DNA of 64,000 nucleotides from Artocarpus heterophyllus (Eukaryota > Streptophyta > Magnoliopsida > Rosales > Moraceae), in the NCBI GenBank assembly GCA_025403435.1, contig CM046345.1:10296235-10360234 (forward strand), given 5' to 3'. The translations under genes and the position numbers were made by a program. How positions within the stretch are numbered: the first letter of the stretch is position 1; each line of letters opens with the position of its first letter. Below are positions 36,532 through 48,022 of this stretch, in pieces. The notes beneath the pieces are model-generated. The model was not told the origin of the DNA, made no database searches, and saw nothing but the letters and a program-made list of their open reading frames with translations.

Positions 36532-38563
36532 TGTTGGAAACAAAGTGCGCAGCGGAATTTTTTAAAATTTTCATCAGAGTATTTTCCAAAATACAAGTAT
36601 GACATGTTATATGTATAAATTAAACAGATCTTACTAACCTCAGTGTGCCGAAGAACCTCCGCGACCTGTGTAGAGAAGTAACGTTCCAGAAGAGCCTCAA
36701 CCAACTGGTCTTCTTTGCTATTCTCTATCCACAACCGGAGTGAGTGTGGGCTCACACGTACAGCTCTTCCACCGGTGACTCTCCTTCCAACCAATAGAGA
36801 GAACCCAAAGCTAGTGTTCGTGATTTGTGAACAAAAGCTCTCAGGGAGTTTTCAGATGCTCACTAGAAGAGTATCACTCTTAATCTCTCAAATTGATCTG
36901 AGTAAATCATTAGACTCACTCCCTTTTTATACCTATTGGTCCTTGGGGTCAGTCCATATCAGATTAGGTCTCAAAAATCGAAACAGAATCAAGTTCGGAT
37001 CAATATCTGATAAGATACGCGTGAAAAACGCGTAATCTTAGCTGTCGCGGTCGGCATGCCGAACTGTGAGATAGGCAGGCCGAACTGGCCAGTTCGGCAG
37101 GCCGAACTTTCTGATCGGCAGGCCGAACTGCCGAGAAAAAATCTCCGCGAATCTTTTATTTTCCACCCGAGATTCTAAAGGATAAAGTCTCAGTTTTGAT
37201 TCAAATAGCCCAATAGAAAAGATATCTGATCAAAACAAACTCTATCAAGATAATCTCTAAGAAAATAAATCAATTCAAATAATTCTACAAGTTTATCTTG
37301 TTCTAATTGTCCAAAATTAAAACAACCGATAAACAGACAAGAATTATCCGAACGCCATAATTCAACAAGTTCATCTTGAACTAATTTCTTACAAAATTAA
37401 TTCAACCGATAAACAGACATGAATTATTTGATTCTTATAAATTTTAAACCAATCTGATAAATCCGACATAAGTCACCAATTATTGGAAAAACACGCCGTG
37501 TCGTTACAGGATTTTGTGAGCTAGCAAAGGGGACCAAAATGGACCTATAAAGTTCAAGCTCATGATAATTATGAAACCCAATATCCCAGATATACATTTC
37601 ACAATTATCAACTCCAACGCTACTCCACTAAAAGCTTGGAGCTGCACTCTCGAACTTTACAGAATTACGAAGCTCATGTAGCTAAGTCTCCATGACATAT
37701 CATAGTGTATCGCATCCCCATATGATCATCCATAATCGGCTTAAGGACAAGTTCTGTCTTACCTTCCCGATTATTTTTATCTTACGTTCCATTGTCTCAC
37801 CATTAGAAAACTTACCATCCAAAGATAGTATACCATTCGGTTACACCTATGTATCCAAATGGTTGAGCGCTCCAGTTTTCCAATTACAGGACAACGCATA
37901 TAAGAGGATATCATTACTCCTAAAGAGGAGCTATGGATTCCATATCTATGAATAACAAGTCTACGCTATCAAGAGTCATGCCTCCAACGTACCGGCATGC
38001 ATGCCACTATAGAGATGTGGGAGTCACCCATTGGTACATCAAAAGACACAAGTCGAGACAACGGGCCCATTATTCATCTCAGGATTAAGATACAATACAA
38101 ACGACTGTCTAAAGTGAATCGATTTGCCAAGACAGAATTATTAATCCAAATCAATTCACTTTATGTCCCGATCCAACACATCGTCACCTATGACAACGCG
38201 CCAATGTTTCTATTCACGGAGTCCAACTCCGATGGCCAAGACAAACCATCTCCCAAAAGGGATATAGACAACATAACAATCTTTACATGAATAAAGCGCC
38301 CAACTTTATTCCCTCGATTGCGGATCATATATTTTAGACCATCACCTTAAGAGTCGTGTCTACCGCATAATCATCCCATCATATGCCCAACTCTTAAGGT
38401 TTAGACTGACAGTCTCAGACTACTGTTTGCTTATCATACATTCAACGAATATGAACGTAAAGAGGACAATATTTGGTATATATAAATGAATAAATTCTTT
38501 ATTGATAAAAATGTCTCCAAAAACGTATTACATTTTTACTCCTTAGAGCATACATGTCTAACA
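36532..38563 (-). repeat. 3' LTR of the Copia element
   Basis: The plus strand runs TGTTGGAAAC...GTCTAACA. A minus-strand TATA box (CTTTTTATA at 36923-36931) and the dyad array (37050-37127) are present. Open frames in it are duplicated exactly in the other LTR and have no recognisable product. Confidence 0.95.
37050..37127 (-). promoter_or_regulatory. Four 14-bp dyads upstream of the Copia LTR TATA box
   Basis: Dyads start at 37050, 37071, 37093 and 37114 (GTCGGCATGCCGAA, ATAGGCAGGCCGAA, TTCGGCAGGCCGAA, ATCGGCAGGCCGAA). Spacings are 21, 22 and 21 bp. In element orientation the array ends about 119 bp upstream of the TATA box. The core is the same as in the unrelated Ty3 LTR. The same array is at 44704-44781 in the other LTR. 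Confidence 0.7.
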
Positions 38564-38577
38564 ATCTCCCACTTGCA
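38564..38577 (-). other. Polypurine tract of the Copia element
   Basis: The minus strand TGCAAGTGGGAGAT directly precedes the TGTTAGAC start of the 3' LTR. The gag-pol stop codon is at its upstream edge. Confidence 0.8.
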
Positions 38578-41500
38578 CTAAGTGAGTAAATACTGCAAAT
38601 TTCGCATCCCCATAGCTTCCACATGCCTTTCGAAGACTCTCCCAGAAAGTGTCTTCGTAAATGGATCAGCTAAATTGTCCTCTGACGCGATCTTGCACAC
38701 CGTGACATGCCCGCTCTCAACGAAGTCCTTTATCACATGATACTTCCGATCAATATGCTTACTCTTCTTGTGAAATCTTGGTTCCTTAGCATTAGCTACC
38801 GCCGCACTGTTATCACAGTACAGTGATACCGCTTTATCCATACCAGGAACTACCTCAAGATCCCCAAGGAACTTGCGGAGCCACACTGCTTCTTTCGAAG
38901 CATCACTAGCCGCCACATACTCGGCCTCCATCGTTGAATCCGAAGTGCAATCTTGCTTCGCACTTCTCCAACTGATGGCACCGCCACCCAGAGTAAACAC
39001 AAACCCTGAAGTCGATTTCCTAGAATCCAGGCAGGATTGAAAATCCGAATCAGTGTATCCTAGAGGAGTTAAATCCTCACCCGAATACACAAGCATATAC
39101 CCTCGAGTCCTTCTCAGGTACTTGAAAATGTGCTTTACCGCAACCCAATGGTTCGGTCCTAGATCCGCCTGAAATCGACTTACAATCCCGACCGCATAGC
39201 TAATATCCGGTCGAGTGCAAAGCATGGCATACATGAGACTACCCACTGCCGAAGCATAAGGCACCTTCTTCATGTATTCTCTTTCTTCATAAGACTTTGG
39301 AGAGTCTTTCTTAGAAAGAGTAATTCCAGACCTAGATGGTTGCCCACCTTTCTTGGAATCCTGCATTGCAAACCTCCTGAGAATTTTATCTATGTAGCCG
39401 GCCTGTGACAAAGCTATCATTTTGTTCTTCCTATCCCGCAAGATCTGGATACCGAGAACAAAATTAGCCTCACCCAAGTCCTTCATGTCAAACTGCTTGG
39501 TCAACCATAATTTGACCGATGACAACGCCCCAATGTCATTGCCAATTAGCAGAATGTCATCTACATAGAGCAGTAGAAAAACCACCTTCTCATCCTTAAT
39601 GTGTTTGTAAACACATGGTTCATCCACATTTTGTGAGAACCCATAAGTCTTGATTACTTGATTAAATCTTATGTTCCAAGAACGAAAAGCCTGCTTAAGT
39701 CCATAAATAGACTTTAGCAGCTTACAAACCTTACCCTCTTGACCCGTGACCTTGAACCCGTCTGGTTGTTCCATATAAATGGACTCATCAAGATATCCAT
39801 TTAGAAAGGCCGTCTTGACATCCATCTGCCAAATCTCATAGTCGAGAGCGGCAACTATGGACAAGAGAATCCGGATGGACTTAAGCATGGCTGCAGGCGA
39901 AAAGGTTTCCTCATAATCGATTCCTTCTTTTTGCGTATAACCCTTAGCTACCAGTCTAGCCTTAAAGGTTTCGACCTTTCCATCCACTCCTCTTTTCCTC
40001 TTGTAGATCCACTTACACCCTATGGGTTTTACCCCTTCGGGAAGATCCACAAGCTCCCAGACCCGATTAGTCTCCATAGACTTCATCTCAATGTTCATGG
40101 CCTCTGTCCAGAGTCTTGAATCAACATCCTCCATAGCTTCTGCGTAAGTATAAGGATCCCTGTCATGTTCATCCGGTTCAGCCAAAAAGACCTCCCCATT
40201 GAACATATACCTTTCAGGTTGACGCCCGATCCTCCCACTACGCCGAAGCCCCTGTGGTTGTTGTTCAGGTTTGTTTGGTTTTTCTACACCGATCGGAATG
40301 GTTTCGTTCGGAACCTCCGGAGTAAACGGATTACCCCTCAACTCCTCAAGCACCACTTTGCTTTGAGGTTTAAAGTCGTTCATGTAACTCTCCTCAAGGA
40401 AAGTTGCATTAGTTGAAACCACGACTTTATTTTCCTTTGGGTTATAAAAATAACCCCCTTTAGTCCCTTTTGGATATCCTACAAACACGCAAACTTCTGA
40501 ACGTGCTTCCAACTTATTCGGATCCTTAAACAGGACATGAGCTGGACATCCCCATATGCGAATATGGTTTAAGGATGTCTTCCGTCTTGTCCACAACTCG
40601 TGAGGAGTTTTAGGGACCGATTTTGAAGGCACATTGTTCAAAAGATAACATGCGGTTTGTAGTGCATATCCCCAAAAGGATAAAGGCAATGATGAATAAC
40701 TCATCATGGACCGAATCATGTCCAACAAAGTCCTATTCCTTCTCTCCGCTACGCCATTCTGCTGCGGAGTGCCCGGCGCAGTCAAATGGGATAAAATCCC
40801 ATTCTCTAACAAGTGTCCCAAGAACTCATCAGAAAGGTATTCCCCACCTCGATCAGATCGAAGTGCCTTTATGGGTCTACCCAATTGCTTTTCCACTTCA
40901 GCCCGAAACTCCCTGAACTTATCATAAGTTTCGCTTTTGTGGTGCATTAGGTACACATACCCATATCTTGAGTAATCGTCAATAAAAGTGACGAAGTACT
41001 CATACCCTCCTCGTGCCCGGATGTTCATCGGTCCGCAAACATCACTATGCACAAGTTCTAGAACCCCTTCGGCCCTATTGCCCTTAGACCCGTATGGTCT
41101 TTTGGTCATTTTACCCTCCAAACAAGACTCACATTGAGGTATAGATTCCACCTTTAAGTGACTTAAAGGTCCATCCCTTACCAACCTTTGAATCCTATTC
41201 AGGTTAATATGGCCAAGGCGCAAATGCCAAAGATAAGTCTTATTAGAGTGAGAAGTTTTAAGTCTTTTTGAGTCATTATCATTTATCTCAGCATTAAGCA
41301 ATAAGTCCATCTTAGGTTTGATAAAATATAGATTATTTTGCATCCATCCAGAACAGATAAAAGATTTGTTTTTACGAATCACCACTTTTTCATTAAAAGA
41401 TACCACGTAGGAGTCTTTAAATAAAGAAGATACAGAAATTAAATTCCTTTTAAATTTAGGAACATAAAAACAATCTCGCAAAATTAAACTCCTATAATTA

Positions 41501-42531
41501 TCAAAATAAAGATGGACATCTCCCACTGCTTCCGCTGAGACCAAGGATCCATCGCCCATCCGAAGCGTTAAGTCTTCACGAAGTAGACTTCTCGTTTCTT
41601 TGAATCCCTGCAGAGAAACACAAACATGATTAGTTGCACCAGAATCTATGACCCAAATGTCACTGGATTCCTCAACCAAACAAGTTTCTAAATATAGAAG
41701 ATCACACCTACCTCCCTTGGAAAGGAAGTCCTTGCAATGCTTCTTTATATGCCCGACCTTACCACAGAAGAAGCACTTAAGCTTCTTTGGGTTCTTCTTC
41801 TTTTTCTTCTTGCTCTTGGTAGCAATAGGAATAGAAGACTTACCACTCTTGGCCCGTTGCTTCTTTCCATTCCCAGAGTTAGGATTGGAACCAGAAGCAG
41901 CTACCATATTGGCCTCTCCACCAGCAGGAGACTCCCTGATCAGCAGTTCAAACTCCTGTAACTGTTTCATCAGTTCTGTCAAGGTCATATCCCGTCTATT
42001 GCTCAAATTAAAAGTAGCTCTAAACGGAATAAATTCCTTAGACAGAGTCTCAAAGACCATAGTCATCTGAGTTTCAGCATCGATGTCGGCTCCATTGGTT
42101 TGAGCCTCAGCGAGGTAACCCATGACCAACATCATGTGCTCCTTTACAGATGTCCCCGGTCTCTGTCTACAGTTTAAGAGTTTCCGAAGCGCCCCTTGCC
42201 GCTTTGTTATGGCCTGGCCTCCAAACATATCCTCAAGATTATCCAAGATCTGCTTCGCAGTCTCATAATCCTGATGTTGAGCCTGCAGCACGTTATTCAT
42301 GCTAGCCATAACATAGCAGCGGGCCTGATCATTAGCATCTTTCCAGCGTTCGTACGCTTGGAATTGCTCATTAGTTGAGTCTCCCGTAGGCTCGGGAGGA
42401 CAAGGAGTTGTCAGTACATACTTCAGTTTCTCAAAGGATAGGACGATATCCAGGTTCCGTTTCCAATCATTATAGTTCTCACCGGTTAATTGGTTTTTGT
42501 CAAGTATCGATGATAAAGCGTTTTTAGACAT
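38578..42531 (-). CDS. Copia gag-pol polyprotein, intact
   Basis: The frame is open from 42603, but the ATG at 42531-42529 ([17 protein letters not shown]) matches the usual Copia gag start and gives 1317 residues. Domains in order, with approximate residues: gag (1-240), a CCHC knuckle ([14 protein letters not shown], near 251), protease ([11 protein letters not shown], near 292), the integrase zinc-binding region ([14 protein letters not shown]) and DDE core (about 470-640), reverse transcriptase with YVDDILLIG (near 987), and RNase H (about 1180-1310). Integrase before reverse transcriptase is diagnostic of Ty1/Copia. No stop or frameshift is seen. It resembles plant TNT1-94-type polyproteins; I do not assign a finer lineage. 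Confidence 0.95.
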   Translation of the reverse strand: MSKNALSSILDKNQLTGENYNDWKRNLDIVLSFEKLKYVLTTPCPPEPTGDSTNEQFQAYERWKDANDQARCYVMASMNNVLQAQHQDYETAKQILDNLEDMFGGQAITKRQGALRKLLNCRQRPGTSVKEHMMLVMGYLAEAQTNGADIDAETQMTMVFETLSKEFIPFRATFNLSNRRDMTLTELMKQLQEFELLIRESPAGGEANMVAASGSNPNSGNGKKQRAKSGKSSIPIATKSKKKKKKNPKKLKCFFCGKVGHIKKHCKDFLSKGGRCDLLYLETCLVEESSDIWVIDSGATNHVCVSLQGFKETRSLLREDLTLRMGDGSLVSAEAVGDVHLYFDNYRSLILRDCFYVPKFKRNLISVSSLFKDSYVVSFNEKVVIRKNKSFICSGWMQNNLYFIKPKMDLLLNAEINDNDSKRLKTSHSNKTYLWHLRLGHINLNRIQRLVRDGPLSHLKVESIPQCESCLEGKMTKRPYGSKGNRAEGVLELVHSDVCGPMNIRARGGYEYFVTFIDDYSRYGYVYLMHHKSETYDKFREFRAEVEKQLGRPIKALRSDRGGEYLSDEFLGHLLENGILSHLTAPGTPQQNGVAERRNRTLLDMIRSMMSYSSLPLSFWGYALQTACYLLNNVPSKSVPKTPHELWTRRKTSLNHIRIWGCPAHVLFKDPNKLEARSEVCVFVGYPKGTKGGYFYNPKENKVVVSTNATFLEESYMNDFKPQSKVVLEELRGNPFTPEVPNETIPIGVEKPNKPEQQPQGLRRSGRIGRQPERYMFNGEVFLAEPDEHDRDPYTYAEAMEDVDSRLWTEAMNIEMKSMETNRVWELVDLPEGVKPIGCKWIYKRKRGVDGKVETFKARLVAKGYTQKEGIDYEETFSPAAMLKSIRILLSIVAALDYEIWQMDVKTAFLNGYLDESIYMEQPDGFKVTGQEGKVCKLLKSIYGLKQAFRSWNIRFNQVIKTYGFSQNVDEPCVYKHIKDEKVVFLLLYVDDILLIGNDIGALSSVKLWLTKQFDMKDLGEANFVLGIQILRDRKNKMIALSQAGYIDKILRRFAMQDSKKGGQPSRSGITLSKKDSPKSYEEREYMKKVPYASAVGSLMYAMLCTRPDISYAVGIVSRFQADLGPNHWVAVKHIFKYLRRTRGYMLVYSGEDLTPLGYTDSDFQSCLDSRKSTSGFVFTLGGGAISWRSAKQDCTSDSTMEAEYVAASDASKEAVWLRKFLGDLEVVPGMDKAVSLYCDNSAAVANAKEPRFHKKSKHIDRKYHVIKDFVESGHVTVCKIASEDNLADPFTKTLSGRVFERHVEAMGMRNLQYLLT

Positions 42532-42693
42532 TTTCAATCTACAATAAAGAATCATATACCAAACATAAGCAAACATATATAATAATTTAGTAAGATAACA
42601 CAATCATGTAAAATATACAAATGTGTTTATGTGTCAAAACCTTGAAAATATCACAACCTTACAACGATAATTCCCAACTCAGAATTCAACAAG

Positions 42694-42996
42694 CTCCTAG
42701 GGGAGTCATGCCAAATTCAATCAGGAACACGGATCCCCTCCTGATTAATATATGCCATCCAGGACCCGTATGATCCAGCATATACTAATAATCGTTTCTT
42801 TGGCCATTAATTTTATTAACAGAGCTCCTAGGGGAGGTTAATAATAAAATTAACGTGAGTGTATAACCATCGTTTCAATATTTTATCCATGATTTATAAT
42901 CACCACCTAGGGGTGTGCAACCATAAATCATACTAAAATACCTTATCCTTTTAGAGATCCAATCTGGTACATAATAGAAATCCCTTCCTAGGGGTT
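42694..42996. repeat. Four CTCCTAGGGGAG-type palindromes in the Copia leader
   Basis: Copies are CTCCTAGGGGAG (42694-42705 and 42825-42836), CACCTAGGGGTG (42904-42915) and TTCCTAGGGGTT (42985-42996). The arms change together in the third copy, which suggests that pairing is kept. The region between is AT-rich. Confidence 0.6.
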
Positions 42997-43496
42997 GGGA
43001 CCATCATGTTCTTCCTATGGACCAACGATGGAGGCCTTAGGTTCTCTCTTCGAAAACCTTCTCCCACTCAATCTTTTGAAGTCAAGGTTTTATTTTAAAA
43101 TTATGCATGAACAATTTTAATATGAGCGGCACTCCCTATTCTATATGACATGTTATCAATATACATGGTAAATCATATTATAATGCAGACAAGCAAAGCA
43201 ATCAAGCAAAGCTACAAGCATAATAATAATAACCGTAATATTATGGTTCCACCCTAGAGAATAGAAAAACTAAGATTACAAGAGAATAATCGAGACATTT
43301 ATCGATTCTTCATCCTTGAATCCTCAAGCTGTATCCTTCTTCATGTAATATCCATCTTCAAGTCCTCAATCCCGTATGAATCGAACACTTCATATTTCCG
43401 GTCATATCCAAATTTAATGTTTCTCAGAATCGTCCCAAAAATAAAATTAAAACTGCACCAAAAATTGCACCTTTTCTGGACACCTGGATGCTCTCT

Positions 43497-43679
43497 GTCG
43501 GCAGGCCGATCTAGGTGATCGGTCTGCCGATCATGGTGGTTCGGCCTGCCGAACATGAAGGTTCGGCCTGCCGGCAGAGCACCAAAATTTCTGCCCCACT
43601 GTCGGCCTGCCGGACCGTACGTCCGGCCTGCCGGTCTGTGACCTTCGGCCTGCCGAACTGTGAGGTCCGGCATGCCGAC
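43497..43679. repeat. Eight 14-bp dyads in the Copia leader
   Basis: Dyads start at 43497, 43518, 43540, 43562, 43601, 43622, 43644 and 43666, spaced 21, 22, 22, 39, 21, 22 and 22 bp. Most read TTCGGCCTGCCGAA, the reverse complement of the LTR form. This is a second array within one element, in the opposite sense to its LTR array. Confidence 0.7.
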
Positions 43680-44170
43680 CGAGCAGAAAACCCTCAATCC
43701 AGAAAATACAATTTTAATGCAATTCATCAATTTTATTTTCAACAATTCAAAAACATAAAATTAGAGACTCAGGAAATACCTGGAGGCGCCATCATCTATC
43801 TTCAAGATCCGACTTCTCGTTCCGTCTTCTCCGAATAATTATTTAATTACAAAATTCTTACAAATTAAATAATAATTCCTAGACGGAGATGATAGTCCGC
43901 CATCTAATTACATGAAAAACCTAGATACACATTCTAACCTCTAAGGAACCATAACCGGTATTAATTAATTAATAAATAATTAAACAACAATTTAATCAAC
44001 CATAATTAATTAAAAAACATTCACCACATAATCCATGACAACATATATATTATATAGAAACCTAGAGTGCCATCTCTCTATAAAATTCAATTCAAGCATA
44101 GGAGAGATTAAGATCACAAAATTTATGCATATAACATGATCACAAACTTGCAAATTTATGTAAAAACCTC

Positions 44171-44184
44171 GGCTCTGATACCAA
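44171..44184 (-). other. Primer-binding site, initiator tRNA-Met, of the Copia element
   Basis: The minus strand TTGGTATCAGAGCC lies one base from the 5' LTR edge at 44186. Confidence 0.92.
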
Positions 44185-44185
44185 T

Positions 44186-46217
44186 TGTTGGAAACAAAGT
44201 GCGCAGCGGAATTTTTTAAAATTTTCATCAGAGTATTTTCCAAAATACAAGTATGACATGTTATATGTATAAATTAAACAGATCTTACTAACCTCAGTGT
44301 GCCGAAGAACCTCCGCGACCTGTGTAGAGAAGTAACGTTCCAGAAGAGCCTCAACCAACTGGTCTTCTTTGCTATTCTCTATCCACAACCGGAGTGAGTG
44401 TGGGCTCACACGTACAGCTCTTCCACCGGTGACTCTCCTTCCAACCAATAGAGAGAACCCAAAGCTAGTGTTCGTGATTTGTGAACAAAAGCTCTCAGGG
44501 AGTTTTCAGATGCTCACTAGAAGAGTATCACTCTTAATCTCTCAAATTGATCTGAGTAAATCATTAGACTCACTCCCTTTTTATACCTATTGGTCCTTGG
44601 GGTCAGTCCATATCAGATTAGGTCTCAAAAATCGAAACAGAATCAAGTTCGGATCAATATCTGATAAGATACGCGTGAAAAACGCGTAATCTTAGCTGTC
44701 GCGGTCGGCATGCCGAACTGTGAGATAGGCAGGCCGAACTGGCCAGTTCGGCAGGCCGAACTTTCTGATCGGCAGGCCGAACTGCCGAGAAAAAATCTCC
44801 GCGAATCTTTTATTTTCCACCCGAGATTCTAAAGGATAAAGTCTCAGTTTTGATTCAAATAGCCCAATAGAAAAGATATCTGATCAAAACAAACTCTATC
44901 AAGATAATCTCTAAGAAAATAAATCAATTCAAATAATTCTACAAGTTTATCTTGTTCTAATTGTCCAAAATTAAAACAACCGATAAACAGACAAGAATTA
45001 TCCGAACGCCATAATTCAACAAGTTCATCTTGAACTAATTTCTTACAAAATTAATTCAACCGATAAACAGACATGAATTATTTGATTCTTATAAATTTTA
45101 AACCAATCTGATAAATCCGACATAAGTCACCAATTATTGGAAAAACACGCCGTGTCGTTACAGGATTTTGTGAGCTAGCAAAGGGGACCAAAATGGACCT
45201 ATAAAGTTCAAGCTCATGATAATTATGAAACCCAATATCCCAGATATACATTTCACAATTATCAACTCCAACGCTACTCCACTAAAAGCTTGGAGCTGCA
45301 CTCTCGAACTTTACAGAATTACGAAGCTCATGTAGCTAAGTCTCCATGACATATCATAGTGTATCGCATCCCCATATGATCATCCATAATCGGCTTAAGG
45401 ACAAGTTCTGTCTTACCTTCCCGATTATTTTTATCTTACGTTCCATTGTCTCACCATTAGAAAACTTACCATCCAAAGATAGTATACCATTCGGTTACAC
45501 CTATGTATCCAAATGGTTGAGCGCTCCAGTTTTCCAATTACAGGACAACGCATATAAGAGGATATCATTACTCCTAAAGAGGAGCTATGGATTCCATATC
45601 TATGAATAACAAGTCTACGCTATCAAGAGTCATGCCTCCAACGTACCGGCATGCATGCCACTATAGAGATGTGGGAGTCACCCATTGGTACATCAAAAGA
45701 CACAAGTCGAGACAACGGGCCCATTATTCATCTCAGGATTAAGATACAATACAAACGACTGTCTAAAGTGAATCGATTTGCCAAGACAGAATTATTAATC
45801 CAAATCAATTCACTTTATGTCCCGATCCAACACATCGTCACCTATGACAACGCGCCAATGTTTCTATTCACGGAGTCCAACTCCGATGGCCAAGACAAAC
45901 CATCTCCCAAAAGGGATATAGACAACATAACAATCTTTACATGAATAAAGCGCCCAACTTTATTCCCTCGATTGCGGATCATATATTTTAGACCATCACC
46001 TTAAGAGTCGTGTCTACCGCATAATCATCCCATCATATGCCCAACTCTTAAGGTTTAGACTGACAGTCTCAGACTACTGTTTGCTTATCATACATTCAAC
46101 GAATATGAACGTAAAGAGGACAATATTTGGTATATATAAATGAATAAATTCTTTATTGATAAAAATGTCTCCAAAAACGTATTACATTTTTACTCCTTAG
46201 AGCATACATGTCTAACA
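44186..46217 (-). repeat. 5' LTR of the Copia element
   Basis: Same length as the left LTR (2032 bp) at a constant offset of 7654 bp, with no difference noticed. The TATA box is at 44577-44585 and the dyad array at 44704-44781. It ends GTCTAACA and is followed by the TAAGT duplication. Confidence 0.95.
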
Positions 46218-46974
46218 TAAGTTATGATTTTTAAAGTATTTAAAGTATGTTTTGCATTATGACAATGCAAAATGTTTTATAGTTTAAGTTAGAAGTTTCA
46301 TGATGCATTTGCTATGCAATAAGTTGCATTTATTGTGCAATAAGTTTTAGAAAAAAAGTTATAATTTGTAAAATGTGATTGCGTTATATGATGCGTTTGT
46401 GATACAACAAGTTGCATTTGTGATGCAATAAATTTCAGAGTACAAATTATGATTAGCAAAATGTGTTTGCATTTTATGTTGCTTTTGTTATGCAATGAGT
46501 TTCATTTGTTATGCAATATGTTTTATAGTACAAGCTATGAATTGCAAGTGTATTGCATATGATGTGATTGCATTTGAAATGCTCACAAAAGTTAATAAGA
46601 AGGTAACGTAAAGATAAAAAGAAAGTGTCGTACCAGCCTCTTTGTTATGAGGTAATGAAAGTAAAATTAAAGTTTGACCTCCTAAATGTGAGGTATAAGA
46701 CCTCAATGTTTGATGGTCTCAAGTCTTCCACAAGGGAAGCATCATGTTTATGATCTCATGATTAATGAGTTGGTACGAACACTAAAGTAAAATAAGAAAA
46801 AGGAAGGTTTGAAGATAAAGAAAGTTAAGGAACAAGAATAAAGGTTGAGAAAGAAAGGAATATTTAAGTTTATAGAATGTTCATAAAATGCTCATAATTA
46901 AAGTTCATAATTGAGCATAATTGGAATAATGCATTATGAATTTGCTTGTATTCCTTATTATAAAGTATTTACGT

Positions 46975-47184
46975 TAAATGTTTATGGAAAACATTCTGAA
47001 AAATGTTTACGATAAATGTTTATGAAGAACGTTTTCATGTTTTCAAGAAACGGTTTATGAACGACGTTTTAAGATAAACGTTCAAGAAATGTTTTACGAA
47101 AAACGTTTATGCAAAACGTTTCAGAAATGTTTTATGAAAAACGTTTTCAGAAATGTTTATGGAAAACGTTTGTGTAAAATGTTT
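46975..47184. repeat. AAACGTTT dyad array in LTR B, about 13-bp period
   Basis: AAACGTTT or AAATGTTT starts at 47101, 47114, 47125, 47138, 47151, 47164 and 47177, mostly exactly 13 bp apart. Looser copies extend left to about 46975. It lies in the downstream third of solo LTR B. Confidence 0.6.
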
Positions 47185-47938
47185 CAAGAGGAAGGTTTTT
47201 ATGAGAAAAGTTTTAAAGCATGATTAAATGATTTGTGAGTTTATGTTTGAACTTACTGAGCGAAAGCTCATTAAAAGTTTTTCATGCTGTAGGTAATTTA
47301 TGGGTGACCAATAGGACCCGCTAGAAGAGCGGGGTACTGCGGAGGACAGATGCGAAGATTTGGGTATGGATACCATCACTGTTTGCTTCCGCTACGTAAA
47401 GAAAAGGTTTTCCATTGTTTAATGTTGTGTTTTCAAAGTTTAAAGAAAAGCAAAGTTCTAAGAATTGTATTCAAAGTTTTAAGATACAGTTTATGATCTG
47501 TTTTATGTAATTATAAAGTAAAATTTTGAACTATGATTTAATAAATGTTTCTTATTAAGTTTTAAGAAATGATTTGAAATGATTTTAAGGGCAAGTGTTG
47601 AGCGATGTCTCAACTTGAATGGCGACAGAGGTCGCATTAGTTTTAAAGAACGTTTAAAGAAAAAAAAATTATTTCAGTATTTTTTTTACTAAATAAGTAA
47701 GATTACTATTTATGAAACGATGTTCAAGTAAGTAAAGTGACTGCCCAAAAAGGCGGGTCGTCACAAATAGTTTGAGAAAAGGGTTTATATATGTTTTACT
47801 AGGGTATTCTAAAGTTTTTGTGCATCTTTCATATTCTGGATTTTAATAAAATAGGTCGAATTGAACTTTGAAGCTAGAAATCTTTAAACAGGAAACTAGG
47901 ATTTTCCAGATCTAGAATCAGGCAACAAGCTGAACTAG

Positions 47939-48022
47939 ATTGGTAGGCCAGACTCCATCAATTGGTAGGCAAGTAAACCAAACTCAACCAACAAGCCGGA
48001 TTCAGCTGCTCGGCAAGCCGAC
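47939..48022. repeat. Decayed 14-bp dyad array in LTR C
   Basis: Four diverged copies start at 47939, 47961, 47987 and 48009, for example ATTGGTAGGCCAGA and CTCGGCAAGCCGAC. The spacing is 22, 26 and 22 bp. Sequence and period match the Ty3 and Copia arrays, but the symmetry is partly lost. Confidence 0.5.

Larger units (their letters stand above)
42532..44170 (-). other. Copia 5' leader with palindromes
   Basis: About 1.6 kb lies between the primer site and the gag start. It holds four CTCCTAGGGGAG-type palindromes (42694-42996) and eight 14-bp dyads (43497-43679). There is no long frame apart from those created by the dyads. A long structured leader may act in packaging or translation; that is inference. 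Confidence 0.6.
36532..46217 (-). mobile_element. Young full-length Copia (Ty1) retrotransposon
   Basis: The element is 9686 bp with two 2032-bp LTRs (36532-38563 and 44186-46217). No difference was noticed between the LTRs by eye. The perfect target duplication is TAAGT (36527-36531 and 46218-46222). On the minus strand the order is 5' LTR, tRNA-iMet primer site, a long leader with palindromes, one gag-pol frame, purine tract and 3' LTR. Identical LTRs and an unbroken frame point to very recent movement. It inserted into solo LTR B. Confidence 0.96.
36365..46570. repeat. AT-rich dyad cluster of LTR B, split by the Copia element
   Basis: Dyads of the type TTTGCAT-n5-ATGCAAA recur on both sides of the Copia insertion. 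Clear cases are 36411-36429, 46250-46272 (TTTTGCATT-n5-AATGCAAAA, 9-bp arms) and 46412-46428. Many looser copies lie at 36365-36510 and 46240-46560. The Copia element (36532-46217) landed inside this cluster and is not part of it. Confidence 0.55.
34197..47765 (+). mobile_element. Solo LTR of family B, hosting the Copia element
   Basis: It begins TGTAACACTCGAG at 34197 and ends GGCGGGTCGTCACA at 47765, with perfect 5-bp duplications AATAG at 34192-34196 and 47766-47770. Without the Copia insertion the length is about 3878 bp, which is long for an LTR. Its plan resembles the Ty3 LTR at 17744: a CT-rich leader (34425-34470), then a long tail with an 'actgagcgaaagctca'-type block near 47257. No internal domain is left. 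Open frames at 34339-35080 are G/C-rich chance frames. Confidence 0.85.

Noticed and set aside
36715..38290. Several frames of about 90-110 codons in the Copia LTR
   Set aside because: They are duplicated exactly in the other LTR (44369-45944) only because the LTRs are identical; no product is recognisable.
42532..42603. Upstream ATG that would add 24 residues to the Copia polyprotein
   Set aside because: The added residues are unlike any gag start, and the ATG at 42531 matches the usual start.
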